Shown in pieces: positions 1 to 7,235 of a DNA stretch of 64,000 nt. The stretch is taken from assembly GCA_002707495.1 (NCBI GenBank), contig PAMZ01000005.1, positions 182,971 to 246,970 on the forward strand. Direction: 5' to 3'. Position 1 is the stretch's first letter, and every line of letters begins with the position of its first letter. Origin of the DNA: Halobacteriovoraceae bacterium. GTDB lineage: Bacteria > Bdellovibrionota > Bacteriovoracia > Bacteriovoracales > Bacteriovoracaceae. The translations under genes were made by a program, and so were the position numbers. Under the pieces are notes generated by a model. It ran no database searches and was not told the DNA's origin. It saw nothing but the letters and a program-made list of their open reading frames with translations.

Positions 1-2
1 CT

Positions 3-497
3 GATGCCGACCCTTCGAAAAGATTTTTCTTTGGTGCGATAGGTGGCTTTCACTACTCAACCCAAGACTATGTTATGAGTACTCAAAATGCGAGTCAGAC
101 TAATTTTCGCCTCTTTATAGGGCCATATGCGAGTTACGATATTTATCGGACACCCAAAAATATTTTACAACTCTCTATTAGCACCCAAGTTTTTCTTCTA
201 GATAATATGGATGTCGCTATTTCATCAGATATTGATAACTCATCTGAAAGAAGGACCTATTCATCCACTTTAGCGATCTCTCCCCAAGCAGGAGCTGCCT
301 ATAAATGGAGAGATTACTTTGAAGGCGTAGATTTATCTTTAGGATTTAATATGCGAGTAAATCTTCCCCGAGACTACAAGACCAGTGACGCTGGAGAAAA
401 TGATCTTTTATGGCGCAGACTCGGGGCCGGAGACTCATATTATCAAGGACTTACGTCTGAAATTACCTATTTTCTCTCCTTTGATAATACCTACTAG
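3..497 (+). CDS. Outer-membrane beta-barrel-like protein, 3' part only
   Basis: The reading frame is open from base 3 to the stop at 495-497, so the gene starts left of the window; the first in-window Met (75) is not its start. The visible 164 residues alternate polar and hydrophobic residues in strand-like stretches rich in Tyr and Phe. They end in an aromatic residue after the sequence LTSEITYFLSFDNTY, the usual form of a last outer-membrane strand recognised by the BAM machinery. I do not recognise a specific family. Function as a barrel is inferred from this C-terminal signature only. Confidence 0.5.
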   Translation, partial: DADPSKRFFFGAIGGFHYSTQDYVMSTQNASQTNFRLFIGPYASYDIYRTPKNILQLSISTQVFLLDNMDVAISSDIDNSSERRTYSSTLAISPQAGAAYKWRDYFEGVDLSLGFNMRVNLPRDYKTSDAGENDLLWRRLGAGDSYYQGLTSEITYFLSFDNTY

Positions 498-576
498 GCA
501 ATCCTTTCCCCTCGGAAAATAAAAGTTTAGGCCCAGCGATTTTTACCGAAAAGTTTAATGTCACAACTAAAAATAC

Positions 577-600
577 TAGGAGGGTATTATGACAATCGCA
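577..600 (+). repeat. 24-base leader element, copy 1 (intact start codon)
   Basis: This 24-base stretch contains the ribosome binding site AGGAGGG and the ATG plus the first codons of the small gene at 589. A copy differing at one base lies at 1796-1819. The mismatch turns the ATG into ACG in the second copy. Confidence 0.7.
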
Positions 601-801
601 TCTGAAATCAATAGAGAAGTTCTTTTTCAAAAACTTGGTCACACTTGGTATATTTTCACAGAAGTTAATAATGAAGTTGTTTACTCTGCAATGCCAGATG
701 GAATGGATCCAAGATCTACTAAACTTGAGCTATTCGAAGTAATTGAAGACCATATGAAAAAAGTGGCAACGCATCCTAGATATCAAAAAGAAGCTGCCTA
801 G
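589..801 (+). CDS. Small hypothetical protein, 70 aa
   Basis: The gene has a strong ribosome binding site, AGGAGGG, five bases before its ATG. The product is small, soluble and acidic-to-neutral, with no signal peptide or membrane segment. The N-terminal half looks like beta strands (LGHTWYIFTEVNNEVVYSAM) and the C-terminal half like an amphipathic helix. I do not recognise the family. Its start region is duplicated in decayed form at 1796-1819. A second small gene follows eight bases downstream, probably in the same transcript. Confidence 0.65.
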   Translation: MTIASEINREVLFQKLGHTWYIFTEVNNEVVYSAMPDGMDPRSTKLELFEVIEDHMKKVATHPRYQKEAA

Positions 802-809
802 AATAAGTG

Positions 810-980
810 ATGTCAGCTGCAAAAAAGTATAAGCAAATGTTTCGCTCCTCAGATTCAGCTGAAGAGAAAAAAGAAATAGAGGCTTACCAAAAAAAGATCG
901 AGCAAGTTTTGCAAGATCCAAAGATGCAAAAAAAAGCCGCTTTAATCCTAGAGCAAATGATAAAAAAAGGATCCAAATAA
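810..980 (+). CDS. Small hypothetical helical protein, 56 aa
   Basis: An ATG at 810 opens a 56-codon frame ending at TAA 978-980. The predicted protein starts MSAAKKYKQMF and is Lys/Glu/Gln-rich, with a continuous helix of coiled-coil type ending KKGSK. It lies eight bases after the preceding gene. Its stop codon is the loop of a strong terminator hairpin, which supports transcription up to this point. There is no strong Shine-Dalgarno sequence, so translation could be coupled to the upstream gene. Function unknown. Confidence 0.5.
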   Translation: MSAAKKYKQMFRSSDSAEEKKEIEAYQKKIEQVLQDPKMQKKAALILEQMIKKGSK

Positions 981-992
981 TTGGATCCTTTT
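965..992. terminator. Bidirectional terminator between convergent genes
   Basis: A perfect 12-base stem (965-976 with 981-992, AAAAGGATCCAA and its complement) has a four-base loop, ATAA. The A-run on the left and T-run on the right let it work in both directions. It sits exactly between the plus-strand small gene (stop 978-980) and the minus-strand gene ending at 992. Confidence 0.75.
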
Positions 993-1690
993 CATATTTG
1001 TCGAGTCAGCAAATTACAATACATCGGGACTAATCCGTTGTAATTTTCGTCTAATTCCTCAACCTTTTCTTGAGTTTCTCGATTGCTCTGAATCTCTTGG
1101 ATGACTTGAGCTTCGTAAGTGAATAATTGAGTTAATACTTCTTCAGGAACATCTTCAAATCCATCCTGAAAGTTATTTTTTTGATAATGATCAAACCTTA
1201 GTTTGTCTAAATATTTACTAACCCTGAAAACACTAAAATCCTCCTTTAAACCAATTATACCTTGGTCCATCTCGGCTTCATTACCCATAAAAAGATTTGT
1301 TCTAACTAACAAATACCTATCATAATAATCCATAGATACGCTCTGATCTAACTCTAGTTTTTTATCCATCCGTTCGCGAAACTCATACTCAAGATTAGTC
1401 CTTAGTCCTACACAATATTCTCTCAGTCTATTTGAATACTCCCTCACAAGTGCATTCGTTTTCTCAAATACTTCATGCTCATTGGGTTGGGAGCAGATTT
1501 CTACTCTCGCTGGCTGCCTTCGTACATCACCTTCTCTCTTATCATAATCAAGATTTTTCGAAGAAGCTCTTAACTGACTTGTCTTAATGAGTGGAGAAGA
1601 CCTATCCACTTCATTGAAATATAGCTCTTTTATTAAAATAATATTTAATAGGAAACTTGCTAAAGAAAAAATCAGTAAATACTTTTTCAT
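992..1690 (-). CDS. Hypothetical membrane-anchored or exported protein
   Basis: The 232-residue product begins MKKYLLIFSLASFLLNIILI, a signal peptide or signal anchor without an obvious cleavage site. The rest is hydrophilic, Glu/Lys/Arg-rich and probably mostly helical, so it should lie in the periplasm. Three cysteines are scattered through it. The ATG has a plausible ribosome binding site (GTGGAGA) right in front, and TATAAT lies just upstream. The gene faces the small-gene pair across a shared terminator. I do not recognise the family. Confidence 0.6.
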   Translation of the reverse strand: MKKYLLIFSLASFLLNIILIKELYFNEVDRSSPLIKTSQLRASSKNLDYDKREGDVRRQPARVEICSQPNEHEVFEKTNALVREYSNRLREYCVGLRTNLEYEFRERMDKKLELDQSVSMDYYDRYLLVRTNLFMGNEAEMDQGIIGLKEDFSVFRVSKYLDKLRFDHYQKNNFQDGFEDVPEEVLTQLFTYEAQVIQEIQSNRETQEKVEELDENYNGLVPMYCNLLTRQI

Positions 1691-1795
1691 TCTCCACTTA
1701 TTATAACCTTCTTCCTTTTTGTTACGACTATTTGATGTTATTTCAAAGACTTATCGCTAGGAGCTGTTTTTTAAATGAACAGATAATATGGCTAT

Positions 1796-1819
1796 TAGGA
1801 GGGTATTACGACAATCGCA
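1796..1819 (+). repeat. 24-base leader element, copy 2 (start codon lost)
   Basis: This matches 577-600 at 23 of 24 positions. The only difference changes the ATG start codon to ACG, and the downstream sequence does not continue as the 70-aa gene. It is best read as the remnant of a duplicated gene start in the upstream region of the Fic gene. Confidence 0.65.
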
Positions 1820-1908
1820 CCCTAGATAAAAAAAGCTCTGTAATAAATATAAAGCTCGTTGCCTGACAACTCGTTTGGTCCTAAGTTCACTAAAAGGTAG
1901 TACCATTT

Positions 1909-3063
1909 ATGAAGCGTAATTATTTTATTACATTTTTAGGATCAATATTATTACCTACAATAGTCTCTGCTGTCAGTCCTTGCGAACTTTCATCCCTCAG
2001 TGGTTCAATTGGTCAAAGATTAGCATCCAAATATTCATCTAAACAGATTCTAGAATTTAAAAATAACCTTCAAGCTGAATGCATAATGCAAGCAGATTTT
2101 AAGTCTCTTTCAGATCGCTCCAAAATTTTAAATGTAGACTTAGATATGATGAACACATACAAAGCTCTCAGCTATGTAAAACGTGAGTGGTATGAATGGG
2201 GAAAATCCAACAACGTTCAAGTCCCTTATATTTATCAAAAGTACCGAGATCCTATCACTAGAACCAGAGAAATTTGGGATAATGCGATGCTTGGAATGAG
2301 CCAAGTAGAGGAAGTCAGTAGAACCCTTAGAAGTAGAGATCTTTCACTAGATGATTTACAAGAATGGCACCGCGGATTTTATCAACTTTCCGATGAAGTT
2401 GGCGATTTCAATCACGAACCTAACCCAGGATCATTTAAAGCTAGTCCAGGCTATTCTGACAGGGCTATCAATGAAGCCATTAATGTCTATTGGTGGCGGT
2501 GGGGAGACTTAGACTCTGAGATAGTTAGATCAGAATTAGAGAATATCGAAAAAGTAAATGGCTACTTTTATCAGTATAACCTAATCGGAACGACATCTGA
2601 TGATCGGCTGAATTTTTTTCTAAAAGGTGATCAAACTGGGGTGATCATCAACCCCTACTTCTTAGAATCAAAGACAATTTTTTTGGTTCGCTTTATTAAC
2701 ACGTACAAGAAAATTATCAACGACAAATATGAAAACTTGAGATTTTATAACTACCCTTTACTAACGCCCTTGCAATTTGCTTCGTTGGTTCAGAAATGGT
2801 TAGTCATTATACACCCTTGGAGCGAAGGAAACGGCAGGATGACAAGACTAATCCAAGACGGTCTGGCGAACCTTTACGGACTTCCGGCTCAGACTTCGGG
2901 TGAGCTCATGGACATTGATGTTACAACTCCGGTACAAGACTATTATGAAAAAATGTATTCATACACTATGGAAAATCTAGAAAAAATGGGGAATTGTCTC
3001 AGTGGTTACGAGAGAAATTCCTTAAGAGTTATCCAGAGCTATGATTGTAAGATAATTGAGTAA
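1909..3063 (+). CDS. Exported Fic-domain protein (probable AMP transferase)
   Basis: The 384-residue product starts with a clear signal peptide (residues 1-20, MKRNYFITFLGSILLPTIVS), so it should leave the cytoplasm. Residues 302-313 read HPWSEGNGRMTR, matching the Fic catalytic motif HxFx(D/E)GNGRxxR except for Trp in place of Phe. His302 would be the catalytic base and Glu306 the metal ligand. Fic enzymes usually transfer AMP from ATP to a hydroxyl of a target protein. Residues 351-356 (SYTMEN) fit the inhibitory-helix pattern [S/T]xxxE[G/N] after the core, as in class III Fic proteins, though such a short motif can occur by chance. The next gene starts 9 bases downstream and also looks like an exported transferase. 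The ribosome binding site (AAAGG) is weak. The Fic call is firm; target and chemistry are inferred. Confidence 0.8.
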   Translation: MKRNYFITFLGSILLPTIVSAVSPCELSSLSGSIGQRLASKYSSKQILEFKNNLQAECIMQADFKSLSDRSKILNVDLDMMNTYKALSYVKREWYEWGKSNNVQVPYIYQKYRDPITRTREIWDNAMLGMSQVEEVSRTLRSRDLSLDDLQEWHRGFYQLSDEVGDFNHEPNPGSFKASPGYSDRAINEAINVYWWRWGDLDSEIVRSELENIEKVNGYFYQYNLIGTTSDDRLNFFLKGDQTGVIINPYFLESKTIFLVRFINTYKKIINDKYENLRFYNYPLLTPLQFASLVQKWLVIIHPWSEGNGRMTRLIQDGLANLYGLPAQTSGELMDIDVTTPVQDYYEKMYSYTMENLEKMGNCLSGYERNSLRVIQSYDCKIIE

Positions 3064-3072
3064 AGGGAATTT

Positions 3073-4077
3073 GTGCTAAACAAGATTTTACTTTTTTTCA
3101 TCATTTCCCATAACGCAATTGCTGATGGAAGCCTCGCTGAAAACAGGATAGTTGAAGCACTTAAAAAAGATTTTTCTTGGCAGGTAAAACAAACAACTCG
3201 TGAGATCAGAGTTTACCATTACTTTGCAGGCCAAGATCACAGACGGACGCAACAATACTACGACGAACTATTCGAGTTTTCACAGAATTACCCTACTGCT
3301 TTTGATATCTTTGATCCTGATGATCCTGCTTGGAAAAACTCTCACTTCATCCCAACTGCCAAAAAGTTCTTTCTTAATAATGACCCTACCTCTAATTTTG
3401 GAGGAGGATTATATGCAATGTTTGATCCAAATGGTTCTAAGAGCTACGGCAAGCTTCTGCTAGAAATATCAATTCAAAGAGGAACCAACTTTATAGATAC
3501 GAGAGGATCTGCGTATGATAGTTCCTTTCAAGTTAGCGAGCAAACATACAACCTTTTAAGACAGAGTTGTCCTGGAATTACCGGTTTGTACAGAAATCAA
3601 ATTTCTAAAGATGGTGTTCCTTATCTACATATAGCAAAACAACACCTAATGAGTAGCCCCATTTGTTACAGAGCGAGTCTTAAAGTTTTCAAGGAGCTAA
3701 AAATAGAGTTCCTTGTTTATCAGTGGTATAAGGACGGATTTATTTACCACCCCTGTAAAGGAGAGAAGGAAGGTGCTTCTTTTGTCTTAACAGGTCTCAT
3801 CAATTCACCTCACGATCCGAATGATGTCGATTTTTCTAGTTTTGACGTCAAAGGGTATATGACTCCATTCATTAATAAACAGGTCTATATGAACCGTGTT
3901 TCAAATAACTTCGATTATAAATACTTAAACTCTTACCTCTATTATATTTCTTCAAAAGGCCTTTTTGATGAGCAAACCTTAGTCGAGAGATCTTTTATAG
4001 ATTCGGAAATAAAAGAACATCGTTTTGGTTGTAGAAGAGATTTGTACCCAGAAGATTTGAAAAAAACTTTCGACTAG
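3073..4077 (+). CDS. Exported ADP-ribosyltransferase-like protein (putative)
   Basis: The gene starts at GTG, with AGGG five bases upstream, 9 bases after the Fic gene, so both probably share one transcript. The 334-residue product begins with a signal peptide (about residues 1-18). Three short blocks resemble the H-Y-E class of ADP-ribosyltransferases (PARP and diphtheria toxin). These are VYHYFAG with His49, GGGLYAMFDPNGSKSYG with Tyr114 and a Y-x10-Y spacing to Tyr125, and IEFLVYQ with Glu212. The last two resemble GxGxYFA...Y and NEYIVY in PARP1. The blocks occur in the right order. Between them lies an insertion longer than in PARP1. If correct, the enzyme would use NAD+ to modify a target outside the cytoplasm. 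The rest of the protein is unfamiliar, so the assignment rests on motifs alone. Confidence 0.5.
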   Translation: MLNKILLFFIISHNAIADGSLAENRIVEALKKDFSWQVKQTTREIRVYHYFAGQDHRRTQQYYDELFEFSQNYPTAFDIFDPDDPAWKNSHFIPTAKKFFLNNDPTSNFGGGLYAMFDPNGSKSYGKLLLEISIQRGTNFIDTRGSAYDSSFQVSEQTYNLLRQSCPGITGLYRNQISKDGVPYLHIAKQHLMSSPICYRASLKVFKELKIEFLVYQWYKDGFIYHPCKGEKEGASFVLTGLINSPHDPNDVDFSSFDVKGYMTPFINKQVYMNRVSNNFDYKYLNSYLYYISSKGLFDEQTLVERSFIDSEIKEHRFGCRRDLYPEDLKKTFD

Positions 4078-4082
4078 TGGCT

Positions 4083-5693
4083 TTACTGAAACAATATCCT
4101 GTTATTTGCAGATTTATAGAATGTGCTGACATTAAGTACTTTTGACCTCTCAACCAGCTCTCTCATCGCCGCATTGATCATAAAACCTGTATCAACAAAG
4201 CTAGATTTATCTTTTATCACTGGATAATTGTCTCCCCCGCCGGCAAGGAAATTCATCGTTCCAAGTTTTACACTTTTTCTATTTGAACTCAATTTGCCGT
4301 TCTCGTTTTTAATCCACCAATTTTTACCTTTGATTTCTACCAGTTTTTTTTCTCTAAAGACTAATTGCATATTCACAATTTGAGGATAACTCCCCTGGCC
4401 TGCAAGATCGAAGAAATTATCAGAAGTTATTTTTTCAACGTATTTAAAAAATTCTTCGAAAGAAAGCTTTACTGAGCAAATCGTATTTCCATAAGGATGA
4501 AGTCTGTGAAGATCTTTCCAAGTTATATCTCCAGCCTCTAGCGAGGAACGAATACTTCCACTATTTAGGACAATCCCATCAACATCTTTTTCTTTTAACA
4601 ATATTGCCCTGCCAAAGAATTGTCCTATAGGCATTTGGGTTGACCTTACCAATTTTCGATCACCATCTAATTTTTTATTTAATGTGCCAATTTTTTTAAG
4701 TCCCAGTCGGTCAGCTTTTAATTTGAAGGTAAGAAATAGCCTATTAAGAACAATATCATCCTTAAAAAACTTACCTTTATAGACATACTCTCCTCTGACC
4801 TTGTGAGTATGATTAACTGGATGAAGTGTGTACTCAAAACCACTACCCTTCACAAGCTGAATTGATTTATCCTCGAAAACTTTCAATTCGAGTGCTCCTA
4901 CATACTTCCCCCAGTCCTCTGCTTGAACAATAACAGTATTATTGTGAACTTCGGCATTAATAATTTCTTGGGAGTGTCCACCGACTATTACGTCGATTCC
5001 ATCAACCTTTTTAGCAAGATCTATATCTCCATTAGATGTTAAGCTCCCCTCGTGTCCTACATGAGTCACAGCTATAATAAGATCAACTTGAGGGCGAAGT
5101 TTTTTTACGACCGCCTTTGACGTTTCAACAATATCCTTAAAATCAAAAAGCTCTTTCGCCTTTTGGTTACTAGCTTTAAACGGAGTATCTTTGGTCGTTA
5201 ATCCAAAAATTCCAATTTTAAAGCCTTTATATTCACGAATGATATATTCCCTTTCAAAAGCGAGTTTATTAGTTCCCTTATAAAAAATATTAGCGGCTAA
5301 AAAGGGAAAGCCTGCTATCTTCTCTTGATTTTTTAAGACACTAAACTCGTTATCAAACTCATGATTGCCAACAGCCATGGCGTCATAGCCAATATACTTC
5401 ATGCCTTTAAAGTCTGGTTCGGCATCAAACATATCACTTTCCATAGTTCCGGTATTAATATCACCGCCGGATAGTAAAAGTGTGAAGCCTTTTTGAGCGA
5501 TGGATGTTCTTCTTAATTCATCAATAAGCGTTTTTCTCGCGGCCATTCCATACTGACCCTTCTCATCAGGAAGGTAATGTCCATGATGGTCATTCGTATG
5601 CAAAATACTTAAGACAAAGAGCTCTTTTTTTTGAGGGCCAAAACTTGAGCAAGTAATAAGAAAAAATAAATTGATCAGTAATATCAGTTTCAT
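4083..5693 (-). CDS. 5'-nucleotidase/cyclic phosphodiesterase, UshA family
   Basis: The product (536 aa) has an N-terminal metallophosphoesterase domain and a C-terminal 5'-nucleotidase domain. Visible motifs are ILHTNDHHGH near residue 30, GGDINTG, GNHEFD near 110, THVGHEG and VGGHSQ for the two metals. NSGSIRSSLEAGDITW and LHPYGNT belong to the C-terminal nucleotide-binding domain. Members hydrolyse nucleoside monophosphates, UDP-sugars or NAD outside the cytoplasm. I chose the Met at 5693 because the signal sequence MKLILLINLFFLITCSS starts there; a Met five codons upstream (5708) is also possible. Cys15 could be a lipidation site, although Thr before it is unusual. It is convergent with the Fic/ADP-ribosyltransferase pair, with only five bases between the stops. 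Confidence 0.88.
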   Translation of the reverse strand: MKLILLINLFFLITCSSFGPQKKELFVLSILHTNDHHGHYLPDEKGQYGMAARKTLIDELRRTSIAQKGFTLLLSGGDINTGTMESDMFDAEPDFKGMKYIGYDAMAVGNHEFDNEFSVLKNQEKIAGFPFLAANIFYKGTNKLAFEREYIIREYKGFKIGIFGLTTKDTPFKASNQKAKELFDFKDIVETSKAVVKKLRPQVDLIIAVTHVGHEGSLTSNGDIDLAKKVDGIDVIVGGHSQEIINAEVHNNTVIVQAEDWGKYVGALELKVFEDKSIQLVKGSGFEYTLHPVNHTHKVRGEYVYKGKFFKDDIVLNRLFLTFKLKADRLGLKKIGTLNKKLDGDRKLVRSTQMPIGQFFGRAILLKEKDVDGIVLNSGSIRSSLEAGDITWKDLHRLHPYGNTICSVKLSFEEFFKYVEKITSDNFFDLAGQGSYPQIVNMQLVFREKKLVEIKGKNWWIKNENGKLSSNRKSVKLGTMNFLAGGGDNYPVIKDKSSFVDTGFMINAAMRELVERSKVLNVSTFYKSANNRILFQ

Positions 5694-5782
5694 AGCCGAA
5701 ATATACATTAACCGAGCACATTAGTTAAGTACTTAATTTAACGTACCGATTTTATTAAATTCGGCAATTTTTTCCGATTTCC

Positions 5783-5809
5783 TATCAGATTTATCTCAAC
5801 AGCCGAAAA
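5783..5809 (+). promoter_or_regulatory. Possible sigma-28-type flagellin promoter
   Basis: GCCGAAAA at 5802-5809 matches seven of eight bases of the flagellar sigma-28 -10 consensus GCCGATAA. The expected -35 position 11 bases upstream (5783-5790, TATCAGAT) matches poorly. Several similar CCGA elements lie nearby, so this is only a candidate for the flagellin promoter. Confidence 0.25.
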
Positions 5810-5830
5810 ACGTATCCGAAAAGTATAGTA

Positions 5831-5860
5831 CTTCACCCGGTTGAGATTTTCTGGGTGAAG
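5831..5860 (+). promoter_or_regulatory. Inverted repeat in the flagellin upstream region
   Basis: CTTCACCC (5831-5838) and GGGTGAAG (5853-5860) form a perfect 8-base stem around 14 bases. No T-run follows, so it is not an ordinary terminator. It could be an operator or part of a structured 5' leader. Confidence 0.4.
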
Positions 5861-5900
5861 AAAAATGAAGAATTATTAACACAAGGGCACGGTCGCCCGC

Positions 5901-5957
5901 CTAGTAGGGGTACTAGGGATTAAACGGAGGTAGTACATGTATACAGGAGATTAGATT
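5901..5957 (+). promoter_or_regulatory. Flagellin leader: hairpin and CsrA-like site over the RBS
   Basis: CTAGTA-GGGG-TACTAG (5901-5916) is a perfect six-base stem with a four-G loop. Downstream, ATACAGGAGAT (5941-5951) overlaps the ribosome binding site and resembles the CsrA target RUACARGGAUGU. A further GGA occurs in ACGGAGG. Post-transcriptional control of flagellin by CsrA is known in other bacteria; here it is inferred from these short sites only. Confidence 0.3.
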
Positions 5958-6791
5958 ATGGGTTTTAGAATTGCAACAAACGTTCCGTCATTAACAGCAC
6001 AAAGATCACTTAAAAAAATTAGTGATCAGGAGCAATCAACAACTGCTCAACTTGCAAGTGGTAAAAGAATCACAAAGTCATCTGATGACTCTGCTGGTTT
6101 GGCCATCAGTGAAAAGTTGAGAGCGAATATTAGATCAAGTCAACAAGCGAATAGAAACGCCAATGATGGGATCTCGATGATTCAAGTAGCTGAAGGTGGA
6201 TTGGATGAATCAGCAAATATCTTAATTAGACTAAGAGAACTTGCGATTCAATCTGCATCAGATACAGTTGGTGAAACAGAAAGATCTTATACTGACCTTG
6301 AATTTCAACAGCTAAAAAATGAACTTCAAAGAATTTCGCAAACAACTGAGTTTAATGACGTTAAATTACTAGATGGTTCATCTGATAAACTTGAGTTCCA
6401 AATTGGAGCTAACAACGATGAGTTTGAAGATAGAATTGTTTATGATCCGTCTCAAATCAACTCTGGTTTAGACAACTTAGGACTAGGGTCCGGAGCTGTT
6501 AACACCAAAGGCGAAGCTCAAGGAGTACTGGAGTCCATTGATACTGCAATTAATACTGTATCAGGACAAAGAGCGACACTCGGTGCGCTACAAAACAGAC
6601 TTCTTACTACTTCTGCAAGCTTGGAGACGTCGGTTGAGAATATGTCTGCAGCTAATAGTCGAATCAGAGATGTTGACTATGCCGCGGCCACAGCAAAGAA
6701 CACGCAGAATAATATCATGAAACAAGCTGGTATTTCTGTTCTTGCACAAGCCAACCAGACACCTTCACAAGCAATGCGACTAATTGGTTAA
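5958..6791 (+). CDS. fliC: Flagellin
   Basis: The 277-residue product is a short flagellin consisting almost only of the conserved D0/D1 helices. The N-terminal block contains IATNVPSLTAQRSL, LASGKRITKSSDDSAGLAIS and NDGISMIQVAEGGLDE. The C-terminal block contains ATLGALQNRL, ENMSAANSRIRDVDYA and AQANQTPSQAMRLI. The variable D2/D3 part is nearly absent, as in other short flagellins. It polymerises into the external flagellar filament after export through the flagellar type III system. The ATG follows an AGGAGA ribosome binding site, and a strong terminator lies ten bases after the stop, so it is probably a single-gene transcript. Confidence 0.97.
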   Translation: MGFRIATNVPSLTAQRSLKKISDQEQSTTAQLASGKRITKSSDDSAGLAISEKLRANIRSSQQANRNANDGISMIQVAEGGLDESANILIRLRELAIQSASDTVGETERSYTDLEFQQLKNELQRISQTTEFNDVKLLDGSSDKLEFQIGANNDEFEDRIVYDPSQINSGLDNLGLGSGAVNTKGEAQGVLESIDTAINTVSGQRATLGALQNRLLTTSASLETSVENMSAANSRIRDVDYAAATAKNTQNNIMKQAGISVLAQANQTPSQAMRLIG

Positions 6792-6800
6792 AATCTCATT

Positions 6801-6830
6801 GGAGGGCCCCTATACGGGGTCCTCTTTTTT
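6801..6830 (+). terminator. Rho-independent terminator of flagellin
   Basis: A nine-base GC-rich stem (6802-6810 with 6816-6824, one G-T pair) is followed by six T residues. It starts ten bases after the flagellin stop. Confidence 0.9.
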
Positions 6831-6874
6831 ATGAAATTTTACCAATAAATTAAGAATTTTAAATAATGCTGCAC

Positions 6875-6880
6875 TATAAT
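6875..6880 (+). promoter_or_regulatory. -10 box TATAAT upstream of the trmB-dnaG-rpoD block
   Basis: A perfect TATAAT lies 19 bases before the ATG at 6900, after the flagellin terminator. A good -35 at the right spacing is not evident. It is the natural place for the promoter of the following co-directional genes. Confidence 0.4.
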
Positions 6881-6899
6881 ATAAACAAAGGAATTATTA

Positions 6900-7214
6900 A
6901 TGGTAGGCAAAGCAAGACAACAAGCACAATCCAGGGCCACAGTGAATAAAACTGTTCGACGGATTTTACTTCGCTATAAAGTCTGCTTAATCAATCTACG
7001 ATTTTCAACAACTTCCAAGACAATCTTTCTCAAAGGTTATTTGATCAAAAACAATGGAAGTGACCTCAACGCAAATCTAGTTCGAAATATGGTCGCTGAG
7101 CTCTCTAAAGTGGGCTTTATTAGAGCTGAGCTAGAAAATTGGGCCATATCCCATGACTCAGTAAACTTTCTAGGTGGAGATTATTCTGATCTAGATTTTG
7201 ACGAAGTAGCCTAA
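6900..7214 (+). CDS. Hypothetical protein, 104 aa
   Basis: The gene has a good ribosome binding site (AAGGA) seven bases before the ATG. The product is soluble with no signal peptide. It has a basic N-terminus (MVGKARQQAQSRATVNKTVRR) and an acidic end. The middle looks like alternating strands and a helix (LINLRFSTTSKTIFLKGYLI, then VRNMVAELSKVGFIRAELEN). It leads the trmB-dnaG-rpoD group and ends 21 bases before trmB. I do not recognise the family; a nucleic-acid role would fit the basic start and the neighbours but is a guess. Confidence 0.65.
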   Translation: MVGKARQQAQSRATVNKTVRRILLRYKVCLINLRFSTTSKTIFLKGYLIKNNGSDLNANLVRNMVAELSKVGFIRAELENWAISHDSVNFLGGDYSDLDFDEVA

Positions 7215-7235
7215 ATTCGCTTATAACCCTCTGCA

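Noticed and set aside
730..921. 63-residue minus-strand frame over the small genes
   Set aside because: It runs antisense through two better supported small genes with ribosome binding sites and a shared terminator.
1657..1866. 69-residue frame on the plus strand across the 992-1690 gene start
   Set aside because: It overlaps the start of the minus-strand gene and the decayed repeat, has no ribosome binding site, and its composition is not protein-like.
5881..5900. Possible sigma-54 site GGCAC...CCCGC before flagellin
   Set aside because: The -12 half lacks the TTGC core; it is more likely part of a GC-rich hairpin.
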